The notes under the pieces are model-generated. The model was not told where the DNA came from and did not search any database. It was given only the letters and a program-made list of their open reading frames with translations. Both the position numbers and the translations under genes were made by a program. Positions 1 through 10,063 of a stretch of 64,000 bases of DNA are shown here, in pieces. Where the stretch lies: NCBI RefSeq assembly GCF_902806685.2, contig NC_048537.1:10066720-10130719 (forward strand). Reading direction: 5' to 3'. Source of the DNA: Maniola hyperantus. Its lineage: Eukaryota > Arthropoda > Insecta > Lepidoptera > Nymphalidae. How positions within the stretch are numbered: the first letter of the stretch is position 1; each line of letters opens with the position of its first letter.

Positions 1-320
1 GACCCAGTCGCCAGGCGACGCGCAGGAGTGCCGCTGGGTTTTAGTGGGTATTCCAGTCGCTTCTCGGCCGGCGAGTCCCACATACCTTCCCTCCAGTTGG
101 TTGGCTGGCTGGTTAGCTGGCTGGCTTCCAGGAGGGGGGGGATGCGTAAACGCATTTCCCAGCGTTAAAAAAAAAAAAGTTATCTTACTTTGATAATTGA
201 AAATACTAATTCTAAGTCAACGGGAAATACCCTGTAGGTTTCTTGACAGATAGACAGACAGACAACAAAGTGATCCTATAAGGGTTCCATTTTTCCTTTT
301 CAGGTACGGAACCCTAAAAA
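1..320. repeat. LINE-like tail and dispersed repeat end
   Basis: Bases 1-100 read on the minus strand as a GC-rich block (GGTATGTGGGACTCGCCGGC) that I associate with a lepidopteran LINE 3' region. Bases 246-320 carry GACAGACAGACA and end TACGGAACCCTAAAAA, a dispersed repeat end seen again at about 11540-11620. Confidence 0.4.
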
Positions 321-1845
321 CCTATATTTTAGCGTTTAAACTATCGTGAGTGATTTCCATATTTTATACATATCTTACACCCAGCTATACTCACCTGTTG
401 AGTCGACTTTAGATTGTAAAGGCTTAGGCGGGGTAGAATATTTTTCTCAACCTTGTTTGTCACTTTACTAAGTAGATTATCGTCTCATTTTATGACCCAA
501 TTCTTTTATTGAACATTAATTTCAATACAGAAACCGATGATATTCATCAACTGAGTCATACTATAAATAATTTATTAGACATAAAAACGAACACGACTGA
601 ATGGGTACAAAGAATGTTATCGTACCTATGTAATTGCGTGAGTTTTGTGGAGTCTAGATCCAGACGGATGATAACATTCAGTGTTACCTAGTTTCGGTAT
701 TTTGTATTTAACAATTTCAACAAACTATGCCTAAATATTTATGTATCTATCATAGAAACTGTTTTAAACAGTATTTATCCCCGACACACCATACAAGCGC
801 ACTATGTATTAACTACCTAATATTACTACTGGAACACAAGCATTTCCGCATACGATTTGTGTGTGTGCAAACGCTACGGCTGAGGAGTTTATCTGTAGTT
901 TAAATATTGATTATGTTTCTTTGATGGGAGGCTTGGGCTCACGGTAGTTACGAGTGGGTTACGAGTAGGTACCATCCATGATAAAATACGTATTGTTTAA
1001 TAGAGCAAGATACCGATAGAGCCAGACCAGCCTTATTTCTGAGTAACAAAATGTATGCGATAGAGTAGTGTTTGTACCTTTAACGTTTGCTTAATTGCTA
1101 GCTTGAGCCAGGGGGCAATTAAAAGATATCGGCTGCTAAATGTACGCAGATCTGGTACGTAGATCTGGCACTATTGGGATGTTGGTCTATAACAATCAGT
1201 CATTTAGCTTCCTAGAGTCAAAAGGTACCTACTAATTATGATCTACAAATACCAATCAATCATAATTTTTTTTATTAAAACAATTCTACAAGCGCTAAAA
1301 TGATATACAGCTAGCACACGAGTAGAACCTTACTACCTATATTACAAATGGAAAAGTTTGTTTGTTTCTTGGTTTGTCTTCCAATCACATCGCAGTTCGC
1401 AAGGGTGGACTTGATTTTTTCATTAAAAATTAAAATAAGTTCATAAACAATAGTTAAACAATAAATTAATATTAGATGATAATCCTGTTTGGCTTTGGCT
1501 TTCCGAAAGTCGGAATAATTCAAGTTGGTATTAAAATAAGGTATTGTTAATTTGTTAACAATTCAATGGCCAGTATAAATTAATTCCTGAGCACTGATTT
1601 CTAGACAAGGGCAGCTTTTGTTTGTGCCTTTTGTTTGACCGCTACCGTGCCACGGTAATATTATCAAACAGTATTCCAACTTCATGCAAACGGACGAAAC
1701 GCGAGCTATACCTACGCGCCTCGATCTCGGGATGTGCTCGGGACACTGCCAGTCGCGACTGTGTCGCAGTGACGAACGGATGGTGTTTTGTTTTTTAATA
1801 ACCGCGCGATTTTTCCTCTAAAATAAGTTCAAGTACATATTTAGT
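321..1845. other. AT-rich intron of catulin, no gene seen
   Basis: No supported coding exon on either strand. Bases 329-351 (TTAGCGTTTAAACTATCGTG) recur at 12227-12250 beside a MITE. The open frames at 509 and 1311 show no recognisable protein. Confidence 0.4.
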
Positions 1846-1977
1846 ATGACGAGTAAGAAATATTGTGCTGTTTTTGGTTGCATGAATTCTTCATTAACGC
1901 ATCCAGAGATAAGTTTTTTTAAATTACCTGGAAAGGCGGACAGCCCTATCGCATGTTTACGTATCGCGCTGCTGTAG
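1846..1977 (+). pseudogene. THAP-type zinc-finger N-terminal fragment
   Basis: The frame MTSKKYCAVFGCMNSS...EISFFKLPGKAD starts like a THAP domain: C-x4-C, then Asn, then the SFFKLP motif. It stops after 43 codons at TAG, before the conserved Trp, second Cys-His pair and AVPTIF box. It could be a first exon using CT|GTAGGT as donor, or a relic of a THAP-bearing transposon such as a P-type element. No downstream partner was found. Confidence 0.4.
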
Positions 1978-3340
1978 GTATTTATTTCAAAGATACGGTC
2001 GAGTTACAATACTGTATGATAGCATTACCGTGACCGTGCAGTGGTGCGGTTAGCAATACGGACTAGCCTTTTTAAAATAAGTCAGGTCGGATAGCGGAAT
2101 GAGTTATGGCCTAGTGTTCCGAGCCCGTGGTTCTTTATCGCGGAGATCGGGACTTAAATCATGGAAGGTATACTTCGATTCAATCTTTTTGCATAGACCG
2201 GGCTCCCAGTGGAGTTTCGTATGCAAAATAATATGCAGACCCCATTCTGACTTCTGATATGAAGTGATTTCAGACTTCGACTCGACAGTTGTTGCTAATG
2301 AGTATCGAGGTGTCCCGCTCTCCTCCCTCATCTCTGTTCCAAAGTTTTCCGAAGATGTGATGGTGAATCTTACGTCAAAGCGTAAAGTCATTCTTTTATA
2401 TTTTCTTCGGAATAGTATTAGAAATCACGTCATGCATTGTGCATGCGTGGTGGTAGATGCATCCGACTATTCGAAAGTACTTGTAAAATTTGAATAAAAA
2501 AGATTTTTATTTTATTTTATTGCCAGACACTTAGTATCGTGGCAACCCCCTGCCCGACACCCTTAAAGTTTAATAATTTATTAAACTTACTATTCCGAAG
2601 AAAATATTTAAAAAAAGACTTTGAAGTAAGATTTTTTACACCTTTGTTACTATTATCTCCCAAAGACATCATGATCCAAACTTCATAATCGCTGATCGTT
2701 CCTGCCTGTGTTGGGGACAATACGCATGGAAACTTTCAGCTATTATAAAATAACGAAGGTCTGGCACGCGTTGGCTCTTAGTCCATTAGGATATAAACCG
2801 AATATTTATTGACTTTTACACGTCAACTTTGAATCTGTGAATCGAATAGTCCACTTGGCCAGTCGGAGGCTCGAGAGGGGGCGACGGTGGTATGTATACA
2901 GAGTATAGCCGTTTTCTCCGAGTGCTTCAAGGGCGTCTTTTTAAATCTCTGTATTTGTCTTTTTTCACCTCACAGAATCGGGTCAGGTGGTTTTCTTTAT
3001 TTTAAACTTTACATATTGAATGAGGGCAGATACGTAACTACTATTAAACCGAGTTTAAAAGTGTTTTTTTTATTTGATTTAGGTACTTTTAGAGGTTAAT
3101 CCATAATCTATTTTGAGTTTACTAATTATATAATTAATATTGATACTTATTTTATTTTTCATGGAAAGCTAATCAGTATTTGGATTAGTCCGGATCCAAA
3201 TAAAAACCGAGTGAAGTAACCAACGTAAGTAAAGGAATACCTTAACTTCACCCGTTTGCAATTATTATCGTTTTTATGGGGTGCTGTTAAGTATATTTTA
3301 ATGTTAAAGAAAATGCAAACTAAGCACCTACGAACAAAAG
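1978..3340. repeat. Relic of a dispersed repeat (GCCAGACACTTAGT family)
   Basis: Bases 2517-2790 share blocks with 43480-43900 (opposite orientation) and 26336-26440: GCCAGACACTTAGTATCGTG, TTCGAAGAAAATATT and the GTTGGGGACAATACG block. Bases 2450-2515 resemble a LINE 3' end (GTGGTAGATGCAT, then AATAAA). No gene was found here. Confidence 0.5.
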
Positions 3341-3350
3341 CTAGATATCA

Positions 3351-3567
3351 TCATTTCATCATCATGATCAACCCATCGCCGGCTCTGGAAAACTCTCAGG
3401 CATGCAGGTTTCATCACGATGTTTTCCTTCACCGTTAAAGCGAGTTATATTTCATTTCTTAAAACGCACATAACTCCGAAAAGTTAGAGGTGCGTTCTCG
3501 GGATCGAACCCCCGACCTCCCAAATAGGAGGCGGACGTCCTAACCACTAGGCTATCACGGCTATAAA
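3351..3567 (-). mobile_element. tRNA-headed SINE with target-site duplication
   Basis: On the minus strand it begins AGCCGTGATAGCCTAGTGGT, has a B-box GGTTCGATCC, and runs to an ATGATGATGA-rich tail. It is flanked by the direct repeat CTAGATATCA (3341-3350 and 3568-3577). It resembles the Metulj-type SINEs of butterflies and moths. Confidence 0.8.
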
Positions 3568-4016
3568 CTAGATATCACGTTTATACTAAAGCTAGATATA
3601 CCTAGACTTAATTAATCTAATACTTATTTTATCTACATATTTTAAAAGGTTCATCCTGCCATAAAACGACGGAAGAGAAGGTTTTGAATTGGGATCACGT
3701 ACCAAAAGCAATATCGTACGATCTCTATCTCGCACACGATTTTACGGTACAAGAAACGCTTACTGCGTTTATTTCGGAGATTCATAACGAGGTATTTGCG
3801 AGAAGCGGATTTAGTGCCGCGGGCATATTAAAATATTTTGCGCCACCGACTTGACAAACGGGCTCAATTAAGTTTAAACGACACCATTGAGGGTAGAGTT
3901 TACTTTTTTGCTGACTTTAAAATAGATGGTAAGGCATTGTGCAGCGCCTTTTCTGCTTTTAGGGAATATTGAAGTGATGTTTTTATGTGAAATGTGATAG
4001 ATATAATAAGAAGATG

Positions 4017-4276
4017 TCATTATCATCATCGTCAACCCATCGTCCGCTACGCTACTCCAGTGTGAATTGGCAGATTTCACACACCTTTGAACACATTATG
4101 GAGAACTCTCAGGCATGTAGTTTCCTCACTATGTTTTCCTTCACCCTTAAAACAAGTGAATTTTAATTGCTTAATACGCACATTACTCCGAAATGCTGGA
4201 GACGCGATACTTGGGATCGAACTGCCAAGCTCCCCAACAGGAGACCGAACGTCGTAATCACTAGTTTATCATCGCT
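4017..4276 (-). mobile_element. Second, degraded copy of the tRNA-headed SINE
   Basis: It shares the GATCGAAC B-box region, the TGAAGGAAAACAT core and the TCATCATC tail with the copy at 3351-3567, with several changes and an extra internal block (ACACACCTTTGAACACATTA). Confidence 0.65.
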
Positions 4277-4302
4277 CATTGATAAGTATGTAGCATCTAA
4301 TA

Positions 4303-4528
4303 TCCATACTAATACTACAAAATACAAAAGTGTGTTTGTTTGTCTGTCTGTCTGTCTGCTAGCTTTCGGTTAAAATAAAATCGGTTAAACTTTTTGAGGA
4401 AATTTGGTATAGAGATATCTTACATCCCGGGAAAGGACATAGGCTACTTTTTTTCCTGAAAAATCAAAGATCCCACGGGATTTTTAAAAACCTAAATCCA
4501 CGCGGACGAAGTTGCAAGCATCATCAAG
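4303..4528 (+). mobile_element. Helitron-like element, family A
   Basis: It starts TCCATACTAAT, has a (GTCT)n run and GAAAATCAAAG-type core, and ends in a hairpin region (CGCGGACGAAGTTGC) and CATCATCAAGT. Full copies end CTAG before a host T. It lies just outside the 3' side of the catulin exon. Confidence 0.6.
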
Positions 4529-4572
4529 TTTAAGATATTAGTTTTTGTAATTTTTTTTAACGTTTTCAGTAC

Positions 4573-4753
4573 CTGCAGCTCTGGCTTCTTTGCATGCGAG
4601 TACCATGCTGTGCCGTACGTCAGGGTTGTCGTCCGCGATGGTCTCGCCGACGGCCACGAAGCGCTCGACGGCGCAGCAGACGGCGGCGCCCACCCGCTGC
4701 ACCGCCACGCCGCCCGCCGCCGCCTCGCCCCGCGTCGCCACCAGGCTGCTGAT
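4573..4753 (-). CDS. CTNNAL1: Alpha-catulin second exon
   Basis: It encodes 60 codons plus one base, ISSLVATRGEAAAGGVAVQR to ARAAG. The acceptor is TTGTTGGGTAG, the donor GCAG|GTACTG, phase 1. Third-position GC is very high compared with the AT-rich surroundings. Two overlapping plus-strand open frames here are antisense shadows. Confidence 0.85.
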
Positions 4754-7556
4754 CTACCCAACAATAACATCGTACATAACGAACCTACTTATACTACACT
4801 CGATTTTGGGAACTTCAAGGTCGCGTCACCGACATGCTAATGGTAAATGGTGCTCGGAGTGCCGATAGATGTATAAATTAAACAAAATGTTCATTTAGGT
4901 ACATAATATAAATTTTAATTTTTAAAAACCTAGGTACCATTAGTTTTTTTTTTGGATAAAGAGAAAGAAAAATTCATTTTCATATTTTATCACAAGTAAC
5001 AAAAGTATATATATTTACATGTAGAAAAAACAATTAATTTGAAAATGCAAAAATAAAACCACTGATACAAATTTATTTAATAATTTTAAATTTTTACTTC
5101 TGTCAACAGTTCCTACTGCCTGCTATTTTTTCGTACAATAAAAGTAAAATTTGGTACGACTAAATAAAAAATATTTTGAAGAAATCCTGATCTCAATACC
5201 TACTGTGTAATCTCAAAAGTGTGTAAAGTGGAAAACTCGAATATCTGGGCAACATTTGGGGGCAATTGGAAATGTGAACTGCCCACGTGTGGATTAACAT
5301 GAAGTTTTCAAGGGGTGATCAAATCATCAAATTCCTGGCGCTGCAAAATATGTTCACGGGCAGCGGTAATCACTTAACATCAGGTTACCCATATGCTTTT
5401 TTGCAGAATTTTTGCAGAAAAAACAGTCAAAATAAAATGTAAAGAAGGCCTTGTCGTAAATAAATATCCTGCCTTAAGAATCTTCCCTAGTGGTTCAATA
5501 GGTCACTGTTTAGAACAGTTCGTTGCCAACCATTGATGGGAGATGGCACTAGAAAACAAACACAAAAAGGACATTCTGTCTGCGGAGGACTCTCGAATAT
5601 TTCGGTCTCATCGCAAGGAAAAACGCCTGAAATATAGGGAAAAGATCAAATCAGAGCAAACCATAGCAAACGAGCAAATCAGAGGACAAAGACTCCAACC
5701 ATGCGAGACATTGACCTTCCAGAATAAGAAGCGATCGACACATCTACAAGTATTCTGCGATGCTATTCGTGCGGCTGCATAAAGAGGAAAGTGGAGAACA
5801 TCGTTAGAAGAGTACCTACTATCATAGGAGACCAAAGGTTCTAAACGTTGAGGAAACGACGCAGGAAGAGAAGATGCTGGATAGAAGCAGGCGTTCGTTT
5901 GCGAAAGTCCATGATATATAAGGAATCACAAGCTTAATTCGTTATAATTCGTCAAAATAGACAAATCTGTATGATACAACATACAAGGTGCGATGTGTAC
6001 CGTCTTAAAGTATTAAACATACAGTTGTAAATTAAATGTTGTATGCTTAGCTCAAAATCTCTCGACGTAATAAAAAAATAAAAAGTGTTGTCGGGGGTGT
6101 TTTTGCAGTGATTTACAATAATTTGTGGATAGGCATAATTTTACGATAATTTTTTCTAGTTATGGAAATGTGAACACTTTGTTTTGTAATGTAGACGATA
6201 GGACAGTATTGGCTATCACAGCTTATCACAACTATGTCTATATCCTACTGCCTACGGTATTGAAGGATTCTCTAATTTACAGACTCAACAATCACACAAT
6301 CTATGAAGAAAGAGACTTATTATAATATGCCTCTTTGTTCATAGATTGTATGTAGATAGATAATAATTATTATCTACTGTTTCATATTTCTTTGAATTTT
6401 GTAATAAGTAATTAATAATGGAGATGATCACGGAAGATCGAGAAATATAGACTTTACATGATAAATAAAATGGATGTTCGAGTATCATAAACACGCTATT
6501 GGTCAAAATTAAGTGCAAAGCACAGAACCGGAAGGAACATCTTAACTCTAAGTAGAGGGCTCACGGTCTAAGGGAAAAAACCTTGCGATGCCAGTGTGAT
6601 CAAGGTCGTTATAACGCCAACTTATTTTGCCACTACTTGTTGCTTTCATATTTGCTTTGAGGATCATGGGATGGATTGATATAATATTGATGACCAGATA
6701 AAAATAATCCGCGATAATAATAGGCTATCGTTCTGCGCCCCAATCACGAGACATACCTGGGGCTCGCGGCACAAGTATTCGTCGTCATCGGAGAGCGCAT
6801 CCATGTCGGCGTGCGCGTGTAGGGGTGGCGCGCGCTCGGCGGCGGCGCGCTGTCGCGGGCGCGCAGCGCACGTGCTCCGTGGCGCTGGAGTGTGTGTGCG
6901 GCACCGCGCCGCTCAGCCTCAGTCTGCCGCGGCACTGACGGACCGGGAGCATCGATCCGCTGCCTCCGCCACCCGCACGCACCCGCCCTCCACGAGCACA
7001 CGTGGCCGCCCGCCCCTCGCTCGTTATTAAAAGTCGACAAGCCTACCAGCGTTTTCCGATCATATCCTTATATTTTCCAGTTTTGTGCAAAGGATAAGAA
7101 AATGATGCATTTCAACAGATTGACGTTGGCTTTTCTATCATCGATAAACTCGGTTTTTAAAACTGGCGCTATTCTATTCTAATTCATCTCAACTGCGTCG
7201 GCGCGAAACGGCATGCAACAGATGTCGTCTAGGCGGGAAAATCTGGCATTTGACGTAACGCGCAGTCAGCAACGTCGCGCACTGAAGATAATATGGTCCG
7301 AAAATAGAGTTACGACTACAGACAGTGCGTAAAATATCGGGAAAATCGTCAGCGCAGCGAAGCTACGTCAGAGGGTTACTCCAGTACAGCTGTTATGCGG
7401 ACACACGTCATGGACAAAGTACAAGTTTTAAGATTACGTTCCGCCGATTCTAGAAATGCATACCTGCTTGATGAGTGGGAGTAGCGTTTTCTCGATGGAG
7501 CGCGTTTTAATTTGAGAGAATTGGATATCGACATCGGGCAGGCCGGCGACCGCCAT
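4573..7556 (-). CDS. CTNNAL1: Alpha-catulin, 5' part of the gene (continues past base 1)
   Basis: Exons 7556-7464 and 4753-4573 splice in phase 0 and give QIKTRSIEKTLLPLIKQ followed by ISSLVATRG...VQRVGAAVCCAVERFVAVGE and LACKEARAAG. This matches the N-terminus of alpha-catulin, a vinculin/alpha-catenin family scaffold linked to actin, Rho signalling and membrane complexes. It fits catulin better than alpha-catenin or vinculin because of the IKTRS-E-TLLPL segment. The second exon ends in phase 1, so more exons follow; none was recognised between 4572 and 1. The gene is co-oriented with and downstream of Myo3. Confidence 0.85.
4870..5540. other. Catulin intron, LINE-tail remnant
   Basis: Mostly AT-rich unique sequence. 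At about 5345-5405 the motif AATCACTTAACATCAGGT matches, in reverse, the LINE-like block at 47280-47330. No coding exon was recognised. Confidence 0.35.
5740..5935 (+). pseudogene. Possible decayed PIF/Harbinger transposase N-terminal piece
   Basis: In one frame around 5850-5930 the translation RKRRRKRRCWIEAGVRLRKS resembles the basic RRRR-W(W/I)-R stretch near the start of Harbinger transposases. The frame is broken by stops upstream. The longer 79-codon frame ending at 5782 is in another frame and has no recognised match. Confidence 0.25.
5936..6750. other. Catulin intron, nothing recognised
   Basis: AT-rich sequence with short open frames (for example 6125-6325) lacking any known motif, splice support or GC shift. 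Confidence 0.3.
6757..6804 (-). CDS. Possible alternative first exon of alpha-catulin (1b)
   Basis: ATG GAT GCG opens a 16-codon frame, MDALSDDDEYLCREPQ, ending at CAG|GTATGT in phase 0, the same phase and donor type as exon 1a. It sits in a separate GC-rich island with an arthropod initiator (TCAGT, about 6938) upstream, and no ATG lies between that point and this start. Spliced to 4753 it would give a catulin lacking the first helix. It could instead start another gene. The overlapping longer frames here are shadows. Confidence 0.5.
6805..7025 (-). promoter_or_regulatory. GC-rich island upstream of exon 1b
   Basis: This is a dense CpG block on an AT-rich background, with an initiator-like GTCAGTGCC on the minus strand at about 6938 and CACGTG motifs near 6850 and 7000. 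It probably holds the promoter and leader for exon 1b. Long open frames here on both strands come from base composition. Confidence 0.4.
7464..7556 (-). CDS. CTNNAL1: Alpha-catulin first coding exon (1a)
   Basis: It encodes 31 residues, MAVAGLPDVDIQFSQIKTRS then IEKTLLPLIKQ, the first helix of the vinculin-like N-terminal bundle. The start ATG is in a good context (ACCATGG). The donor is CAG|GTATGC, phase 0. The GC-rich sequence just upstream suggests a short leader. Confidence 0.85.
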
Positions 7557-7559
7557 GGT

Positions 7560-7740
7560 AGGCGCGGGCGCGACTGCGCGGGCGCTGGGAAGCCATTGGC
7601 CGCCCTCGTCACGTGGCGCCGCTCGCCGCGCCGCCCGCCTGCCGTACACGTAGCATTGCATGTTTACGTGTACTCTTGCGGGAATATAAAAACTCGTACT
7701 GATTCACGTGTTTTATTTTGTTTTGATTGCGAATGCCAAT
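7560..7740 (-). promoter_or_regulatory. CpG-rich promoter region of catulin exon 1a
   Basis: Directly upstream of the ATG lie a GC-rich block, an inverted CCAAT box (CCATTGG on plus, about 7594), a CACGTG E-box (about 7611) and a second CACGTG (about 7705). An initiator-like GCAGTC is near 7577. No TATA box stands out. The motifs are seen; promoter function is inferred. Confidence 0.45.
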
Positions 7741-7749
7741 TATAAGCGT

Positions 7750-8420
7750 ATGTAAACATGAAAGCTTTTAAATCGTTTCTACTGTGTTTAGTTATTTTAT
7801 TACAATTTTTTATGATTTGACCTATTTTCATATTCGTTAGGGTGAAATTTCTGAGTACATAAACCTATAAGAAACGATTTGCTGCAGAACCAGGCGAGAA
7901 AAATAAATAAAACCATACAGGATCTCAAACTTTTTATATTTATTAATATATTTCTTTAAGTTTTAACGAAAACGTACTTACATGATTAAACTTAATAATA
8001 ATCATTGGCACATTATCACACAAATTGTCAATGATTTATGTTTTTTTGAATGCAAGGTAGTTAATACGATAATAATAATAATTATTGTAATGAAAAATGT
8101 GAATTACTTTTTAATATAAAAATGCAATTAACACTTATATTTTGGGACGGATAAAAACGATGTCACTACAAATCGAAATAGGTAAGCATTTATTTATTTC
8201 ATTTTACCAGATGAGGTAAATAATATTAAAGAAAATCATTTATTTCCTAGTACATAGTTTTATAACAATATACGACACGCAAATACAATAATGATTATAA
8301 ATTATCAAATTATGACTTTGGTTTTATCGCTTATATACATTACATGTAAATGAAAATATAAGATCTATGTAATATTAACGATGTTAGGTGGTAATCAATT
8401 AAGCTATTTTGAAATAAAAA
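7750..8420. other. Spacer between catulin and Myo3, AT-rich
   Basis: Very AT-rich sequence with no open frame of note. It lies upstream of catulin exon 1a and may hold distal regulatory sites; none is distinct. Confidence 0.3.
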
Positions 8421-8613
8421 CTAGCTGATGCCCGCGACTTCGTCCGAATCCTCTGGAAACTGTATGATTTTCCGGGATAAAAAATAGTCTATTTTCACTC
8501 TCTAGATCTTAAACTAAATCCATGAAATACCTAATCACGTGGATCCATTGCTCCATTACGGTGATTGAAGGACAAACCAATTAACAAACACACTTTCGCG
8601 TTTATAATATGGA
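8421..8613 (-). mobile_element. Helitron-like element, family A
   Basis: Plus strand reads CTAGCTGATGCCCGCGACTT and ends with CGCGTTTATAATATGGA, the reverse of the family's CTAG end and TCCATA start. The internal core is degraded. Confidence 0.6.
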
Positions 8614-8865
8614 CAGTGTTGTATTTTTTCAATATGAGATAAATCCATCTAAAGTAAGACTGGACTCTAGGTCAACGACGCTTTGTATGAAATTATTATG
8701 ATTCATAATAATAATTTAAAACAAATAAAGACTAAATAGCCTATTACGAATCCCAGTGGACATGTACCTACTTAGCTCAATAGTGCACTACGTAAAGTAT
8801 CCAACGAATAACAGCATCAATCTTTTTGTTGTTTATTGGGTAAGGTGAATGGCAAAGCATTAAAA

Positions 8866-9115
8866 AACCGGTCAAGTGGTGTCGGACTCGCACACGAAGG
8901 GATCCGTACCGTCGTATGAGGTTATTTATTTTTTCATTCGCTGCAGTTTTAATTTTTTTTATTATTTATAGCGGCAATAGATATAGGTACACACTGGAAA
9001 TTTCAACTCTGTTCCTGTTACGGTTTATGAGCTGATAGACAGACAGATGAACAAATAGATGGACGGACAGTGGACTGCGGAGGCTTTGGAATAGGGTCCT
9101 GTTCGCACCCCGCGT
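8866..9115. repeat. Dispersed repeat (GTGTCGGACTCGCACACGAAG family)
   Basis: The block CCGGTCAAGTGGTGTCGGAC is followed by GGGATCCGTACC, and later by a GACAGACAGATG run and TAGGGTCCTGTT. Related pieces lie at 246-320, 11520-11625, 21925-22290, 22505-22620 and 31855-31925. It is a common lepidopteran element of uncertain class. Confidence 0.5.
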
Positions 9116-9708
9116 TTCTAACAATTATTACTCTAATATCATTCGAAAACCGGGACCATAATCAAATCTCACGTCCGCGTCGGTTAAATACGTAACAGCA
9201 ACTATTATTACCGTAAATCAAACAATCTCATGTTTGCTTCGTACTGTGTGTCATGCGATACAGGCCGCACTGCTGTGATTGGCTGACTCAAAGTCACAGA
9301 AGGTAGAATCGAATTGAAGACGCGTGCGGTACGGTAGAGCATATATGCACCGCCTACCACGATAGAGATTTCGTTATGCTATAATGGATCATACGGGATA
9401 TTTCTATGCTTTGTCGTTCACTAGGTAACAAGATAAAGTCTTGCATTGAATCTGGGTAGGTAATAGGAAACGATAGTGATACTATGAACACTGTGATTCA
9501 GTTATTTGTTAATAAACAATAAGCACTACATAATAATTCAGTGTAAGTAAATTACATATCCCTGAGATACGCAAATTGCTTGCTTGGTGACAAAAAATTC
9601 GTGGAACTACCTAGTAGGTAACGTTCTCAAGATCTCCGTAAAATGCATTATAATGTAAAAATGAGTTATTCTTTAAGGACAAGAAAACCTAGCCTTCACT
9701 ACTCAAAA

Positions 9709-10063
9709 CTAATTATAGTAAACACCCATACTGATTTGTGGCCGACGTTTGTTATAAAGAACTTTGGAACTGTTGCTATCCTGTGAACTGTCTGACATCC
9801 ACGGACTTTGGTGTGAAGAATTGCGTACTTTTCTCTTGCGAAGACTCTCAGTGGGTCCTAAAGTTGGCCTCAATAACTGTTTAAACCGGAAAGGCCCGTC
9901 GGTGTAGTCATCGTCGGAGCTGAAGACTGGAGTGGCGAGCATTTCTGGCGAATTCCGTAGAATCTTGCGAAGGTCCGATTCGGGGTCGTACGCTGGACTG
10001 TAGACTGGTCGCGGCGGAGGGTCATTTTTATGTGTTTGCTTCACTAGTTGTATTATTTTATTA
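9709..10063 (-). CDS. Myo3: Myo3 last coding exon 19 with stop
   Basis: One base completes Ser, then 117 residues run from NKIIQLVKQTHKND through PPPRPVYSPAYDPESDLRK and FSSDDDYTDGPF to ISMGVYYN, then TAG. It is acidic and serine-rich (DSSQDSNSSK), so phosphorylation, perhaps by its own kinase, is possible (inference). The acceptor GTTTCAG at 10064 gives the only frame match to exon 18. A second AG at the CTAGTG just inside would hit a stop. Confidence 0.88.

Noticed and set aside
4492..4868. Plus-strand and other-frame open frames at the catulin second exon
   Set aside because: Shadows of a GC-rich coding exon; the minus frame with VQRVGAAVCCAVERFVAVGE is the real one.
6744..7182. Several overlapping open frames on both strands
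   Set aside because: They come from high GC content in the island around catulin exon 1b; only the short MDALSDDDEYL frame has a start, a donor and a matching phase.
7376..7745. Longer open frames around catulin exon 1a
   Set aside because: They overlap the real exon in wrong frames or run through its promoter; only the frame giving IKTRSIEKTLLPL matches a family.
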